In this document: in pieces, positions 18,014-26,239 of the stretch
How positions within the stretch are numbered: the first letter of the stretch is position 1
Layout of the letters: each line of letters opens with the position of its first letter
NCBI RefSeq assembly: GCF_024294785.1
Contig: NZ_JANCLT010000002.1
Coordinates: 372,001 to 436,000, forward strand
Source of the DNA: Ectobacillus ponti
Lineage (GTDB): Bacteria > Bacillota > Bacilli > Bacillales > Bacillaceae_G
Direction: 5' to 3'
Length of the DNA stretch: 64,000 nt
Program-made: the position numbers and the translations under genes
The notes under the pieces: generated by a model
Told to the model about the DNA's origin: nothing
Seen by the model: only the letters and a program-made list of their open reading frames with translations
The model's database searches: none

Positions 18014-18967
18014 TTGAGAATCCGCTTTGGTTATGTATCGCATGCACTCACGCTCTGGGAATGCACACCGGCGAAGACGCTGACGTTCACACGCTGGAAG
18101 CAGATGGAGAAGGAGGAACGGGAACGGAAGCTGTACGAGGTTACCGCTTTGAATTTACAGAGCACAAGACGAATTCTATATTACAATATTGCCCAGGAAA
18201 TTCAAATGTACCGCATGTCCTCCTCACTCGTGCCGCTTGCGACCCATCCGGAGGTGGACTTCGACTATATCGGCCTGTTCCGGGAGCAGTGGAAGGAGCT
18301 TGGCGATATTGTCAGGCAGAACAACATGCGGGTCAGCATGCATCCGAATCAGTTCACCCTGTTCACCAGCGACAAACCGCATATTACCGAAAATGCTGTG
18401 TTGGATATGGAATACCACTATAGCATTCTCGAAGCGATGGGTGTGCAGGATCGAGGAAATCTGAACATTCATGTCGGCGGTGCCTACGGAGATAAAAGCG
18501 CGGCAGTTGAGCGGTTCCATGAAAATATCAAACAGCTGCCAGCGCATGTGAAGGCGCGCATGACGCTGGAGAATGATGATAAAACGTACACGACTGCGGA
18601 GACTCTCGCTGTCTGCCAGCGCCATACGATTCCGCTTGTATTCGACTATCACCACCACATGGCCAACCCCGGTGAAGAACCGTTGGAGGAGCTGCTGCCG
18701 CAGGTGTTTGACACCTGGGAGCATTTCGGCGTCGTCCCGAAGGTGCACCTCTCCTCGCCGCGCTCCGAAAAAGAATTCCGCGCCCACGCGGATTATGTGG
18801 CCCTGGAGTTCATCAAGCCGTTCCTTACACTGGCCAAATCGCTGGGGCGCGACTTCGATGTCATGCTCGAAAGCAAGCAAAAGGACAAAGCCCTGCTCCA
18901 GCTGATGGAGGACATCGGCAAGCTGCGGGGGTACAAGCGGGTGCGCGGGGCGGAGATTGAGCTGTAG
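18014..18967 (+). CDS. uvsE: UV DNA damage endonuclease UvsE
   Basis: 317 residues, TIM-barrel enzyme that nicks DNA 5' to UV photoproducts and starts alternative excision repair. It begins with a TTG at 18014 (AGGGGG seven bases upstream), giving [20 protein letters not shown]. Metal-ligand regions of the family are visible: [53 protein letters not shown] and [19 protein letters not shown]. The gene follows clsB and probably shares its transcript. In B. subtilis the homologue (ywjD) is forespore expressed; no forespore promoter was recognised here. Confidence 0.94.
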   Translation: MRIRFGYVSHALTLWECTPAKTLTFTRWKQMEKEERERKLYEVTALNLQSTRRILYYNIAQEIQMYRMSSSLVPLATHPEVDFDYIGLFREQWKELGDIVRQNNMRVSMHPNQFTLFTSDKPHITENAVLDMEYHYSILEAMGVQDRGNLNIHVGGAYGDKSAAVERFHENIKQLPAHVKARMTLENDDKTYTTAETLAVCQRHTIPLVFDYHHHMANPGEEPLEELLPQVFDTWEHFGVVPKVHLSSPRSEKEFRAHADYVALEFIKPFLTLAKSLGRDFDVMLESKQKDKALLQLMEDIGKLRGYKRVRGAEIEL

Positions 18968-18974
18968 AGACTTT

Positions 18975-19139
18975 CCTCTGCGGGCTTTCCTACAATTCAG
19001 AAGAGCTTTCCTACAATTCGCATGGATTCCCGACACTCCCGCGGATTTTCCTACAATTCAGAAGAGCTTTCCTACAATTCGCGGGCTGCTTCCTACAATT
19101 CAGAAAAGCTTTCCTACAATTCGCGAAGGCTGCCCCACA
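18975..19139 (+). repeat. 21-bp tandem array, about eight units (TTTCCTACAATTC type)
   Basis: The core TCCTACAATT starts at 18988, 19009, 19049, 19070, 19091 and 19112, with a variant unit TTCCCGACACTCCC at about 19028 between the second and third and decayed units at both ends. Spacing is 21 bases, apart from single-base shifts around the variant. Units alternate between an AGAAGAGC tail and a GCGGGCTG or GCGAAGGC tail. The array fills the whole gap between uvsE and the response regulator; no terminator hairpin was seen beside it. Confidence 0.85.
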
Positions 19140-19736
19140 TTATATCCAGCCCTTCTCCTCCGCCGCCGCAATCGCCTCAATGCGGTTGCGCACGCGGAGC
19201 TTGTTCAGCACCTCCGACATATAATTTCGGACGGTGCCCGGGGAGAGGTAGAGGGTCTTGGCAATTTCGTTCGTGGTCTTTCCTTCCTTCGCCAGCAGAA
19301 GGACGTCGCGCTCCCGGTCGGTCAGCGGGTTTCCCTCCTGCCACATGCCGAACATAAGGTCCGGGGAGATTTCCCGTTTGCCCTTCATGACGCTGCGGAT
19401 GCTTTCCGCCAGCTCGTCGCTCGGGCTGTCCTTCAGCAGGTACCCGTGCACACCGGCCTTCATCGCCCGCTCAAAGTAGCCGGGACGGGCAAAGGTGGTC
19501 AGAATCATGACCTTACAAGCGGCGCCCTGCAGCTGCTCCGCCACCTCCAGCCCGCTCATCACGGGCATCTCAATATCCAGCAGGCACACATCGGGCTGTA
19601 GCGCCCGAATTAAGCGAAGCGCCTCCTGCCCGTTCTCAGCCTGGCCAATCACTTCAATATCTTCTTCAAAATCCAGCAAGGCCCCGAGCGCGCCCCGGAG
19701 CATCCGCTGGTCCTCGGCAATGATGATCCGAATCAT
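19140..19736 (-). CDS. NarL/LuxR-family response regulator (YvfU-like)
   Basis: 198 residues from ATG 19736, with AGGAGG upstream; longer open frame upstream is the overlapping kinase. Receiver domain at residues 1-120 with the acidic pair near residue 9 and phospho-acceptor Asp54 in CLLDIEMPVMSG; LuxR-type HTH at the C-terminus (LTDRERDVLLLAKEGKTTNE, then IAKTLYLSPGTVRNYMSEVL). It overlaps the kinase gene by four bases and completes a permease, ATPase, kinase, regulator cluster arranged like B. subtilis yvfRSTU. The natural target is the ABC transporter operon itself, an inference from this class. Confidence 0.9.
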   Translation of the reverse strand: MIRIIIAEDQRMLRGALGALLDFEEDIEVIGQAENGQEALRLIRALQPDVCLLDIEMPVMSGLEVAEQLQGAACKVMILTTFARPGYFERAMKAGVHGYLLKDSPSDELAESIRSVMKGKREISPDLMFGMWQEGNPLTDRERDVLLLAKEGKTTNEIAKTLYLSPGTVRNYMSEVLNKLRVRNRIEAIAAAEEKGWI

Positions 19737-20851
19737 GTTGCCACCTCCTGCTTCTGTTTGATGACAAGGGGAAGGGCAATACGGACTGTCGTTCCCTTGC
19801 CGGTAAACTGGAATGCAGCCCGGCCCTCCAGCAAAGCAAGGCGCTCCTCGATGCCCTTCAGGCCGTTTCCTGAGCCATCCGACTCCGCCAAGCCCCTCCC
19901 GTTGTCCCGGACCTCCATCACAATTTCTCCGCCCGCTTCCTTCAGCGAGATGGAGCAGTGATCCGCCCGGCTGTGCTTCACCACATTGGTGACAGCTTCC
20001 CGCAGGCACATGCCCAGAATATTTTGCATCAGCGGCGGCAGCGGCCGCTCCTCCACCTCACAGGAAAGGGAGATGCCCGCAGCCTCCAGGATCGCCCGTA
20101 CCTGAACCATTTCCTCAGGAATGGTCACGGCCCGCATATCCGAAATGAGCTCGCGCACCTGCCGCAGGGCCGAGCGGGCGGTCTTCCCGACTTCCCGGGC
20201 CTCCTGCTGGGCGCGCGCCGCATCCCGCACCGCCAGCTTTTCAATGAGCTGGCTTTTCAAAGCAATGAGGGAGAGGGTGTGCCCCAGGGTATCGTGCAAA
20301 TCCCGGGCAATGCGCTGCCGCTCCTCCCGTTTCACCAGTACCTCAATCTGCGCGTTGGCCTCGTTCAGCTGCCGGCGCAGCTCCTGCTGCTTCATGGCTG
20401 CCTGCGTGGCAAACGGGAACAGTAGGCTCAAAATAACCGGCGGCATCAGATTCCACAGGTCATCCTGATTCAGGCGGTCCAGCGCGAAGAACATGCTGAG
20501 CGCATTGCCAAGCGCCAACACCGCCAGCAGGCTGATAAATTGCCGGCGGCTTTTGATCATGCCGATGAAATTGGAGGCATAGAAGCCCATATACATATAA
20601 TTGGGGTCATACGCGAACACAAAAATATAGACGATGAGCATTTGCAGCAGCACAAGCGGCACATACCACTTCTCTGCATAGTACAGCTGCCGGTACACCA
20701 CCAGGAAGACCGCAAGCATCGCATAGCCTGCCACCATTTTCAGCGGGGGCTCCAGCTGCAGATAATGAACGGGAAATGCTAAATAAATAAGCCAGAAAAG
20801 CGGGAAGTACCCGTACTTTTCTGGAAAGAGACGCCATTTCTTTCCTGCCAT
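19733..20851 (-). CDS. Sensor histidine kinase, HisKA_3 type (YvfT/DesK-like)
   Basis: 372 residues from the ATG at 20851, which overlaps the permease stop as TGATG. Residues 15-150 hold four to five membrane segments without a large external loop, as in intramembrane-sensing kinases. The phospho-acceptor His186 is in RIARDLHDTLGHTLS; the ATPase domain follows with NVVKHSRADHC and VRDNGRGLAESDGSGNGLKG. It should phosphorylate the response regulator encoded next. Lack of an extracellular sensor domain and linkage to an ABC exporter suggest detection of membrane-active compounds; this is inference. Confidence 0.9.
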   Translation of the reverse strand: MAGKKWRLFPEKYGYFPLFWLIYLAFPVHYLQLEPPLKMVAGYAMLAVFLVVYRQLYYAEKWYVPLVLLQMLIVYIFVFAYDPNYMYMGFYASNFIGMIKSRRQFISLLAVLALGNALSMFFALDRLNQDDLWNLMPPVILSLLFPFATQAAMKQQELRRQLNEANAQIEVLVKREERQRIARDLHDTLGHTLSLIALKSQLIEKLAVRDAARAQQEAREVGKTARSALRQVRELISDMRAVTIPEEMVQVRAILEAAGISLSCEVEERPLPPLMQNILGMCLREAVTNVVKHSRADHCSISLKEAGGEIVMEVRDNGRGLAESDGSGNGLKGIEERLALLEGRAAFQFTGKGTTVRIALPLVIKQKQEVAT

Positions 20852-21585
20852 CAAATCGCTTCCTGTCTTTTTCTGATATACAGGGACATTACGACAAATA
20901 CCAGCAAATATCCTGCCAAAACGACCATGCTTTGCAGATCCGGCGCTTTGCCGGCCGCAATATTCCAGGCGCCGTGCCCGAAGCGGTAGGTCGGCAGCCA
21001 CTCGCCGATTTTCTGCAGTGTCTTTGGAAATATTTCAATCGGCATCCACAAACCGCCGAGGACGGACATGCACAGATAGAGAATGCTGGAGATGGCTGCG
21101 GCGGTATCAATCTTTTTCATTAAACCGATGATAGTGCCCAGCGCCAAAAATGGGACAGCCGCAAGAATAATCCAAAGTCCGGCGGAAAGCCACTGCCAAG
21201 CACTCAGCTCGACATCATTGATGAGAAAGCCTGCCAGAAAAATTACAATGACAGACAGGGCATTGATGAAGGTTTGAGCAATCATTTTCGCCGTCAGATA
21301 GGCGCCCGCGGGCAGTGGTGTGATGCGCAGCTGCTTCGTCCAGCCGAAGCTTTGCTCCTGCACAAGCCGGATGCCCAGCACGTTAAAGGCGCTGCCGATC
21401 ACACTGAAGGCGGCCATGGAGATCATATACTGCGCCTGCCATGCCTTCGTGTCCGGCGCGTTGTTCACCACGTTTGTAAAGATATAATAGAACAGAATCG
21501 GCATCATGAGAGATGCGATAATGAAGCGGCGGTTGCGCACCGTCCGCAGCAGCTCAATTTTACATTGCATCAAAAATCCGTTCAT
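20851..21585 (-). CDS. ABC-2 type transporter permease (YvfS-like)
   Basis: 244 residues with six predicted membrane segments, a cytoplasmic N-terminus (MNGFLMQCKIELLRTVRNRR) and the ABC-2 membrane domain arrangement, including GIRLVQEQSFGWTKQLRITP between helices 2 and 3. It forms the exporter with the ATPase gene upstream, overlapping it by four bases. Substrate unknown; transporters of this kind with a dedicated kinase often export antimicrobial or membrane-active compounds. Confidence 0.9.
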   Translation of the reverse strand: MNGFLMQCKIELLRTVRNRRFIIASLMMPILFYYIFTNVVNNAPDTKAWQAQYMISMAAFSVIGSAFNVLGIRLVQEQSFGWTKQLRITPLPAGAYLTAKMIAQTFINALSVIVIFLAGFLINDVELSAWQWLSAGLWIILAAVPFLALGTIIGLMKKIDTAAAISSILYLCMSVLGGLWMPIEIFPKTLQKIGEWLPTYRFGHGAWNIAAGKAPDLQSMVVLAGYLLVFVVMSLYIRKRQEAI

Positions 21586-22469
21586 GCGATCTCCTCCCGT
21601 TTCATGAGCACTTCAAACACTTCATCCAGACTTCCGTTCTCAATGGCAATATCATGCACAGGCAGATTGCGGCTGAAGATGTCCCGCAGCACCGCATCCG
21701 TATCCGTCGTTGTCACCGTCATGCGGCTGCCCTGTGTGCTGACGCCTTTTACATGCGGCAGGGCTGTCAGCGCGTCCACAGCCAGTATGCCGTCAGCCGT
21801 AAAGGATACCGACCGGTGCGTCAAGGAAGCCTTCATCTCCTCCGGCGTGCCGTCCGCAATCACCTTGCCGGCGGACATGAGGATGACCCGGTCAGCGACA
21901 TGCTCTGCCTCCTCCAAGTAGTGCGTTGTTAAAATAATCGTTTTTCCTCTTTTCGTCAGCCTATGGATACTTTCCCAAAATAGCTTCCGTGAGGTAATGT
22001 CCATGCCCACTGTCGGCTCATCGAGAAACAGCAAATCCGGATCTCCCGCCAGCGCGATGGCAAAGCCAAGCCGGCGCTTCTGGCCGCCCGACAGGCTGTC
22101 AGCCCGCTTCTTCTGCTCCCCCTGTAAGCCGGACCACTCCAACAGCCGCTCCTTGGACATCGGATGGGAATAGTAGCTGCGGAACAAATCCAAGGTTTCG
22201 CCCACTGTAATGCCGTCAATGACGCTGACCTCCTGCAGCATTGCTCCCAGCTGGTCCCGCGCCGCCATGCTTTTTGGCGGCTGGCCGCCCAGCCGGATGT
22301 GCCCCGCTGATGGGTCAAGCAGCCCCAGCATCATCGAAATCAGCGTCGTTTTCCCTGCCCCGTTCGGTCCCAGGATGGCTGTGACACTTCCCTTTTGTAT
22401 AGTGAACGATATACCGTCTACCGCTTTCTTATCCTTGAACTGCTTCGTAACACCCTTCACTTCGATCAT
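21582..22469 (-). CDS. ABC transporter ATP-binding protein (YvfR-like)
   Basis: 295 residues from ATG 22469, placed nine bases after AGGAGG (ATG codons at 22478 and 22475 are too close). Nucleotide-binding domain at residues 1-220: Walker A GPNGAGKTT, signature LSGGQKRRLGFAIAL, Walker B DLLFLDEPTVGMD and the switch His in ILTTHYLEEAEHV. The last 70 residues form the small C-terminal domain common in ABC-2 exporter ATPases. It is the first gene of the four-gene transporter and two-component operon. Confidence 0.93.
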   Translation of the reverse strand: MIEVKGVTKQFKDKKAVDGISFTIQKGSVTAILGPNGAGKTTLISMMLGLLDPSAGHIRLGGQPPKSMAARDQLGAMLQEVSVIDGITVGETLDLFRSYYSHPMSKERLLEWSGLQGEQKKRADSLSGGQKRRLGFAIALAGDPDLLFLDEPTVGMDITSRKLFWESIHRLTKRGKTIILTTHYLEEAEHVADRVILMSAGKVIADGTPEEMKASLTHRSVSFTADGILAVDALTALPHVKGVSTQGSRMTVTTTDTDAVLRDIFSRNLPVHDIAIENGSLDEVFEVLMKREEIA

Positions 22470-22629
22470 GTTCATCATCCTCCTGTTTTCATTGTATGAA
22501 ATTCCCTTTTTCGGCTGCAGTATGGGATGTCATGAATGTGGGGTGACAATTGTCATGTGCTTTGAACATTCCCGCAAAAAGTGATACCATTTAAAGAAAA
22601 CATTTATTCGTACAGAAAGTGGGTTTCTC

Positions 22630-23376
22630 ATGATTATTCAGAACGAACAAGAGCTGGAAGCGCTGCGGAAAATCGGCCGCATTGTGGCGCTGGCGCGCGA
22701 GGAGATGCGGGCTGCAGCGAAGCCGGGCATGACAACAAAGGAATTGGATCTCATCGGCAAGCGTGTGCTGGACGAGCACGGGGCTGTCTCTGCACCGGAA
22801 AAGGAATATGACTTCCCAGGCGTAACCTGCATCAGCGTGAACGAAGAGGTGGCGCACGGCATTCCGGGTGACCGCGTCATACAGGACGGCGACCTGGTGA
22901 ATATTGATATCTCTGCGGCATTGGATGGCTTTTATGCGGACACAGGCATTTCCTTCGTCGTGGGGCAAAGCGATGACCTGAAGGAGCGCCTGTGCAAGGC
23001 TGCCGAGGACGCGTTCTGGGCAGCGATGAAGAAGGTGAAGGCGGGAGCGAAGCGCAACCAGATCGGCCGCGCCGTGTTCAACGAAGCCCGCAAAAGCGGC
23101 TTCAACGTGATCGAAAATCTGACGGGCCACGGCATCGGCCGCAGCCTGCATGAGGCGCCGGAGCACATCTTCAACTACTTCGAGCCGCGTGACACCGTCC
23201 TCCTGAAGGACGGACTCGTGCTGGCGGTGGAACCGTTTGTCTCCGCGAAGGCCGATCATATCGTGGAGTCCGGCGACGGCTGGACGTTCATCACGCCGGA
23301 CAAGAGCCTGGTGGCGCAGTGTGAGCATACGATCGTGGTGACAAAAGGCGAGCCAATCATTTTGACGGCGCTATAA
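22630..23376 (+). CDS. map: Type I methionine aminopeptidase
   Basis: 248 residues; removes N-terminal Met from new proteins with a dinuclear metal centre. All ligands can be seen: Asp93 and Asp104 (NIDISAALDGFYADTG), His168 (LTGHGIGRS), Glu201 (VLAVEPFVS) and Glu232 (QCEHTIVVT), plus substrate-binding His76 (EEVAHGIPG). A standalone copy away from ribosomal genes corresponds to the second Bacillus enzyme (B. subtilis YflG) rather than the one in the ribosomal protein operon. Monocistronic, with its own terminator. Confidence 0.94.
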   Translation: MIIQNEQELEALRKIGRIVALAREEMRAAAKPGMTTKELDLIGKRVLDEHGAVSAPEKEYDFPGVTCISVNEEVAHGIPGDRVIQDGDLVNIDISAALDGFYADTGISFVVGQSDDLKERLCKAAEDAFWAAMKKVKAGAKRNQIGRAVFNEARKSGFNVIENLTGHGIGRSLHEAPEHIFNYFEPRDTVLLKDGLVLAVEPFVSAKADHIVESGDGWTFITPDKSLVAQCEHTIVVTKGEPIILTAL

Positions 23377-23381
23377 GAAAT

Positions 23382-23419
23382 GAACAAAAGGGACTGACTC
23401 TGATCAGTCCCTTTTGTTC
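23382..23419 (+). terminator. Intrinsic terminator of map
   Basis: Stem GAACAAAAGGGACTGA (23382 onward) with its complement ending at 23419 and a short loop around CTCTGA; the distal arm ends in TTTTGTTC. It begins five bases after the map stop. Confidence 0.85.
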
Positions 23420-23432
23420 GGTATGAGAAGTT

Positions 23433-23503
23433 TTATCCGACACTTTTTTCATTTCATCTGCAAATTCCCTAGATTTATCTACAACATTTTTTCATTTATA
23501 CGC
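23433..23503 (+). repeat. 21-bp tandem array, degenerate (TTATC...CACTTTTTTCA type)
   Basis: Units begin at 23433, 23454, 23475 and 23496, exactly 21 bases apart: TTATCCGACACTTTTTTCA, then TCATCTGCAAATTCC, TTATCTACAACATTTTTTCA and TTATACGC, which runs into the terminator. Sequence has drifted but spacing has not. The array lies between the map terminator and the terminator of the hydantoinase-like operon. Confidence 0.75.
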
Positions 23504-23529
23504 AAAAAGGGGCCGAATTGGCCCCTTTC
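23504..23529. terminator. Terminator of the DUF917/hydantoinase-like operon, probably bidirectional
   Basis: Stem AAAGGGGCC/GGCCCCTTT around GAATT, with A-rich and T-rich flanks. It lies three bases beyond the stop of the last operon gene on the minus strand. Confidence 0.85.
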
Positions 23530-23531
23530 TA

Positions 23532-25112
23532 TTACACTACCTCTGTTTCTTCTACCTTGGCCAGGGCACCTGCCGCCTTCACTCGAATGCGGGTGGCGTT
23601 CCCCGGCAGATAGGCAAGCGGTACATCTTCTATGTCCACAACCACCAGCTGATCAGGATCAGCGCCTGCCTTGATTGCCTCATTTCTGGCTTCCTGCTTT
23701 GCCATCTCAAGCGCTTTCTCCCGGCCAAGCTCCTGCAGGGAATATACGCGCTCCACCTGGCCGCTGACCTGCGAGATGGCTGCGCCAATCGCATTTGCGA
23801 CACCAAAATAGTTCGGCCGGATGACTTCAGAGGCACCCTTCAGCTCGTCGGGCAGCAAAATGCTTCCGCCGCCCACCAGAATGACTGGTACGGGAGCTGC
23901 ACTCGTCTTCATTTTATCAATGGCCTGCTCCACATGGTTCACCAGCTCTGCATACACCTTTTCTAGTACACTCTTATCCAGGTGAGCCACCTTGGCAGGG
24001 TCACCAAGCTGCACTTTTCCAAGCCCGACCGCAACGTCAGTAGCCGTTAACGTGTCACCCCCAAAAATCAAACCCTTCTCCGGCAGCTGATAGCCGACGC
24101 TGTCAGGCCCGATCGTGAATGCCCCGTCTTCCCCTACACGGATAATGGTCCCCCCGCCAAGACCGATGGAGATCAAATCTGGCATCCGGAAGTTCGTACG
24201 GGCTCCGCCAATTTCAACGGCAAGCGAGGACTCCCTTGGGAAGGAGTGGATAAGTACTCCGATGTCGGTCGTGGTTCCTCCTACGTCAACGACAATGGCA
24301 TCGGACGTATTGCTCAGATAGGATGCGCCGCGAAGTGAGTTTGTCGGGCCGCAGGCAATGGTAAAAATCGGATATTTCACCGCGTATTCTACAGACATGA
24401 GCGTGCCATCGTTCTGCCCGAAGAATACTCTTGCCTCAATTCCTTCATTCTTCAAGGCCTCGATGAACCCGTCTGCGGTTGTCTTTGCCACATTGACGAC
24501 AGCAGCATTCAGAATGGTGGCATTCTCCCGCTCCAGCAGTCCCACGCTGCCGATCTCTGAAGAAAGGGAAACAGGTATATGCTCTCCCAGCACCTCCTGC
24601 AGGATTTCAGCAGCCCGTGCCTCATGTCCGCGGGACACAGGGGAGAATACGGAAGTAACTGCCACCGAGTTCACCTTTCCCTTAATCTCGTAAGCAATGC
24701 GGTACAAATCCGTCTCATCCAGCTTGGTGATCTCCCGGCCGTCAAATTCATGCCCGCCTCTTACAATGTAGACGTACTGGCCCAGCTTCTCGCGGAGGTC
24801 ATCCGGCACCCCAATTAATGGCTTCACCGCCAATGTGGCCGGCGCACCGATGCGAATGACGGCAATCTCATTCAGCCTTTTGCGCTCCACAATCGCATTT
24901 GTGCAGTGAGTGGTCCCCAGCATGGCGTATTTAATCTGGTTTCTGGGCACTTGCCCCTGTTGAATGACTGCCTTCATGGCATGAAAAATTCCTGTGCTGA
25001 CATCAGCAGAGGTTGCTGCCTTTGTTTCAGCAATGACCTGATTATTTTCATCAAGCAAAACCGCATCCGTATGCGTTCCTCCGACATCAATGCCGATTCT
25101 GTAGATGCTCAT
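23532..25112 (-). CDS. Hydantoinase/oxoprolinase family protein (HyuA-like), copy 1
   Basis: 526 residues. Members use ATP to open hydantoin, 5-oxoproline or related rings. The actin-like nucleotide fold shows IGIDVGGTHTDAVLLDENNQ at the N-terminus, a second phosphate-contact region DAIVVDVGGTTTDIGVL, and GLGGGTIIRVGEDG. It is a single HyuA-type chain without a HyuB partner; instead it overlaps the stop of a DUF917 gene by one base (TGATG). The second pair at 27580-30233 repeats this arrangement, so the two proteins probably act as a unit. Last gene of the five-gene sigma-54 operon. The substrate is not known; acetone carboxylase subunits are distant relatives and less likely here. Confidence 0.85.
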   Translation of the reverse strand: MSIYRIGIDVGGTHTDAVLLDENNQVIAETKAATSADVSTGIFHAMKAVIQQGQVPRNQIKYAMLGTTHCTNAIVERKRLNEIAVIRIGAPATLAVKPLIGVPDDLREKLGQYVYIVRGGHEFDGREITKLDETDLYRIAYEIKGKVNSVAVTSVFSPVSRGHEARAAEILQEVLGEHIPVSLSSEIGSVGLLERENATILNAAVVNVAKTTADGFIEALKNEGIEARVFFGQNDGTLMSVEYAVKYPIFTIACGPTNSLRGASYLSNTSDAIVVDVGGTTTDIGVLIHSFPRESSLAVEIGGARTNFRMPDLISIGLGGGTIIRVGEDGAFTIGPDSVGYQLPEKGLIFGGDTLTATDVAVGLGKVQLGDPAKVAHLDKSVLEKVYAELVNHVEQAIDKMKTSAAPVPVILVGGGSILLPDELKGASEVIRPNYFGVANAIGAAISQVSGQVERVYSLQELGREKALEMAKQEARNEAIKAGADPDQLVVVDIEDVPLAYLPGNATRIRVKAAGALAKVEETEVV

Positions 25113-26206
25113 CAGGCGTTCACTCCTTTCTTTACAAGCTCTTCAAGCGGCGTATACTCCACCTCATAGCCGAAATACTTAGGGCCGCACGTTTCAATGC
25201 CCTTTTCTGTCCTCCACTTCGGATGGCACGGAATGCCGACGACGACACAGCGGGCGCCATAGCGCAGACCCTCGGTTGTGATTGGAAGTCCTGTCTCCGC
25301 ATCAAGAACAGCAATCAAGTCAGGCGTGACACAGACGAGCCGGTTCTCTGTTTGCGCAATCAAGTGCTCATTTTGGAATCTCAGCTCCAATGTCTCGCCC
25401 TTGTAATCGAGCATCCCTTCAATTTTTGCGGTGCCCCGGGCAAAGCCTGTTTCTGTCTTCCGGTTCACGTCAACGACCTTTCCCTTAAAGAGCTCAAACC
25501 CGTTTGTCAGCGCCAGCACTTCCCGGATCGGATCCACATTATTCTGCTTCGCCAGGCGGATGGAACGTCCGATTTCCTCCTCCAGCTGCAGAATGTCATG
25601 AATGCCGCTGTCCTTCAAATTGCGGCCTGTCATCGGGTAGATGGCCATCATGACGGAGCCGCCTTTTTGAATCGTTGCATTGCGGGCAATCCGTTCTGCC
25701 CAGAGGTTGTCAATCGTGTTCAACAGTGTTGTATTACCCTTCTCATCCGCAATTACCATAGGAGTTGCTGAAATGCCATCCAGGTAAAACGTGACCATCT
25801 GCAGCTCCGGAAAGGCTCTTCCCATTCCATCCACGTCTACAACCGGAAGACCCAGACGGGCCGCCAGTGCCAGCGGCAGCATGGAATTGATGCCCCCTGC
25901 CTCAATCGGCATAGTTGCATAAATCTTTTTTCCCAGGTACTTTTCCAGAATCTCAAAGGTCTTGAACGCCTCATCACCGCTCGGCGCTTTCTCGACCATA
26001 ACGGTTGGAGCACCCATCATCCCGGATGGGACAACAAGTGCATCATCCGGAATCTCGTCAACAGACAGCACTTGAATCGGGCCGCATTCCTCGATGGCCT
26101 GAAGGGCCATGAGCTTGCCGATGTACGGGTCACCGCCGCCTCCTGTTCCCAATAGTGCTGCGCCGACAGCAATGTCCTCTATTTCCTGTTTTCCTAAGTA
26201 CCGCAT
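25112..26206 (-). CDS. DUF917 (S-Me-THD-like) family protein, copy 1
   Basis: 364 residues from ATG 26206, nine bases after AGGAGG. DUF917 signatures are clear: GAALLGTGGGGDPYIGKLMA, then GGINSMLPLALAARLGLPVV and DVDGMGRAFPELQMVTFYL. Pfam has, from memory, renamed this family for S-methyl thiohydantoin desulfurase, which agrees with the hydantoinase-like partner. The Gly-rich and Asp-containing motifs suggest a metal- or nucleotide-dependent enzyme. It is followed directly by its HyuA-like partner and preceded by the permease gene. Confidence 0.85.
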   Translation of the reverse strand: MRYLGKQEIEDIAVGAALLGTGGGGDPYIGKLMALQAIEECGPIQVLSVDEIPDDALVVPSGMMGAPTVMVEKAPSGDEAFKTFEILEKYLGKKIYATMPIEAGGINSMLPLALAARLGLPVVDVDGMGRAFPELQMVTFYLDGISATPMVIADEKGNTTLLNTIDNLWAERIARNATIQKGGSVMMAIYPMTGRNLKDSGIHDILQLEEEIGRSIRLAKQNNVDPIREVLALTNGFELFKGKVVDVNRKTETGFARGTAKIEGMLDYKGETLELRFQNEHLIAQTENRLVCVTPDLIAVLDAETGLPITTEGLRYGARCVVVGIPCHPKWRTEKGIETCGPKYFGYEVEYTPLEELVKKGVNA

Positions 26207-26239
26207 CAAAGGTCCCCTCCTCAAGTCGTAAATGAAACA

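Noticed and set aside
18975-19139. CRISPR-like array
   Set aside because: Repeats are contiguous with no unique spacers, unit length is 21 bases, and no cas gene is in the window. The same holds for the other four arrays.
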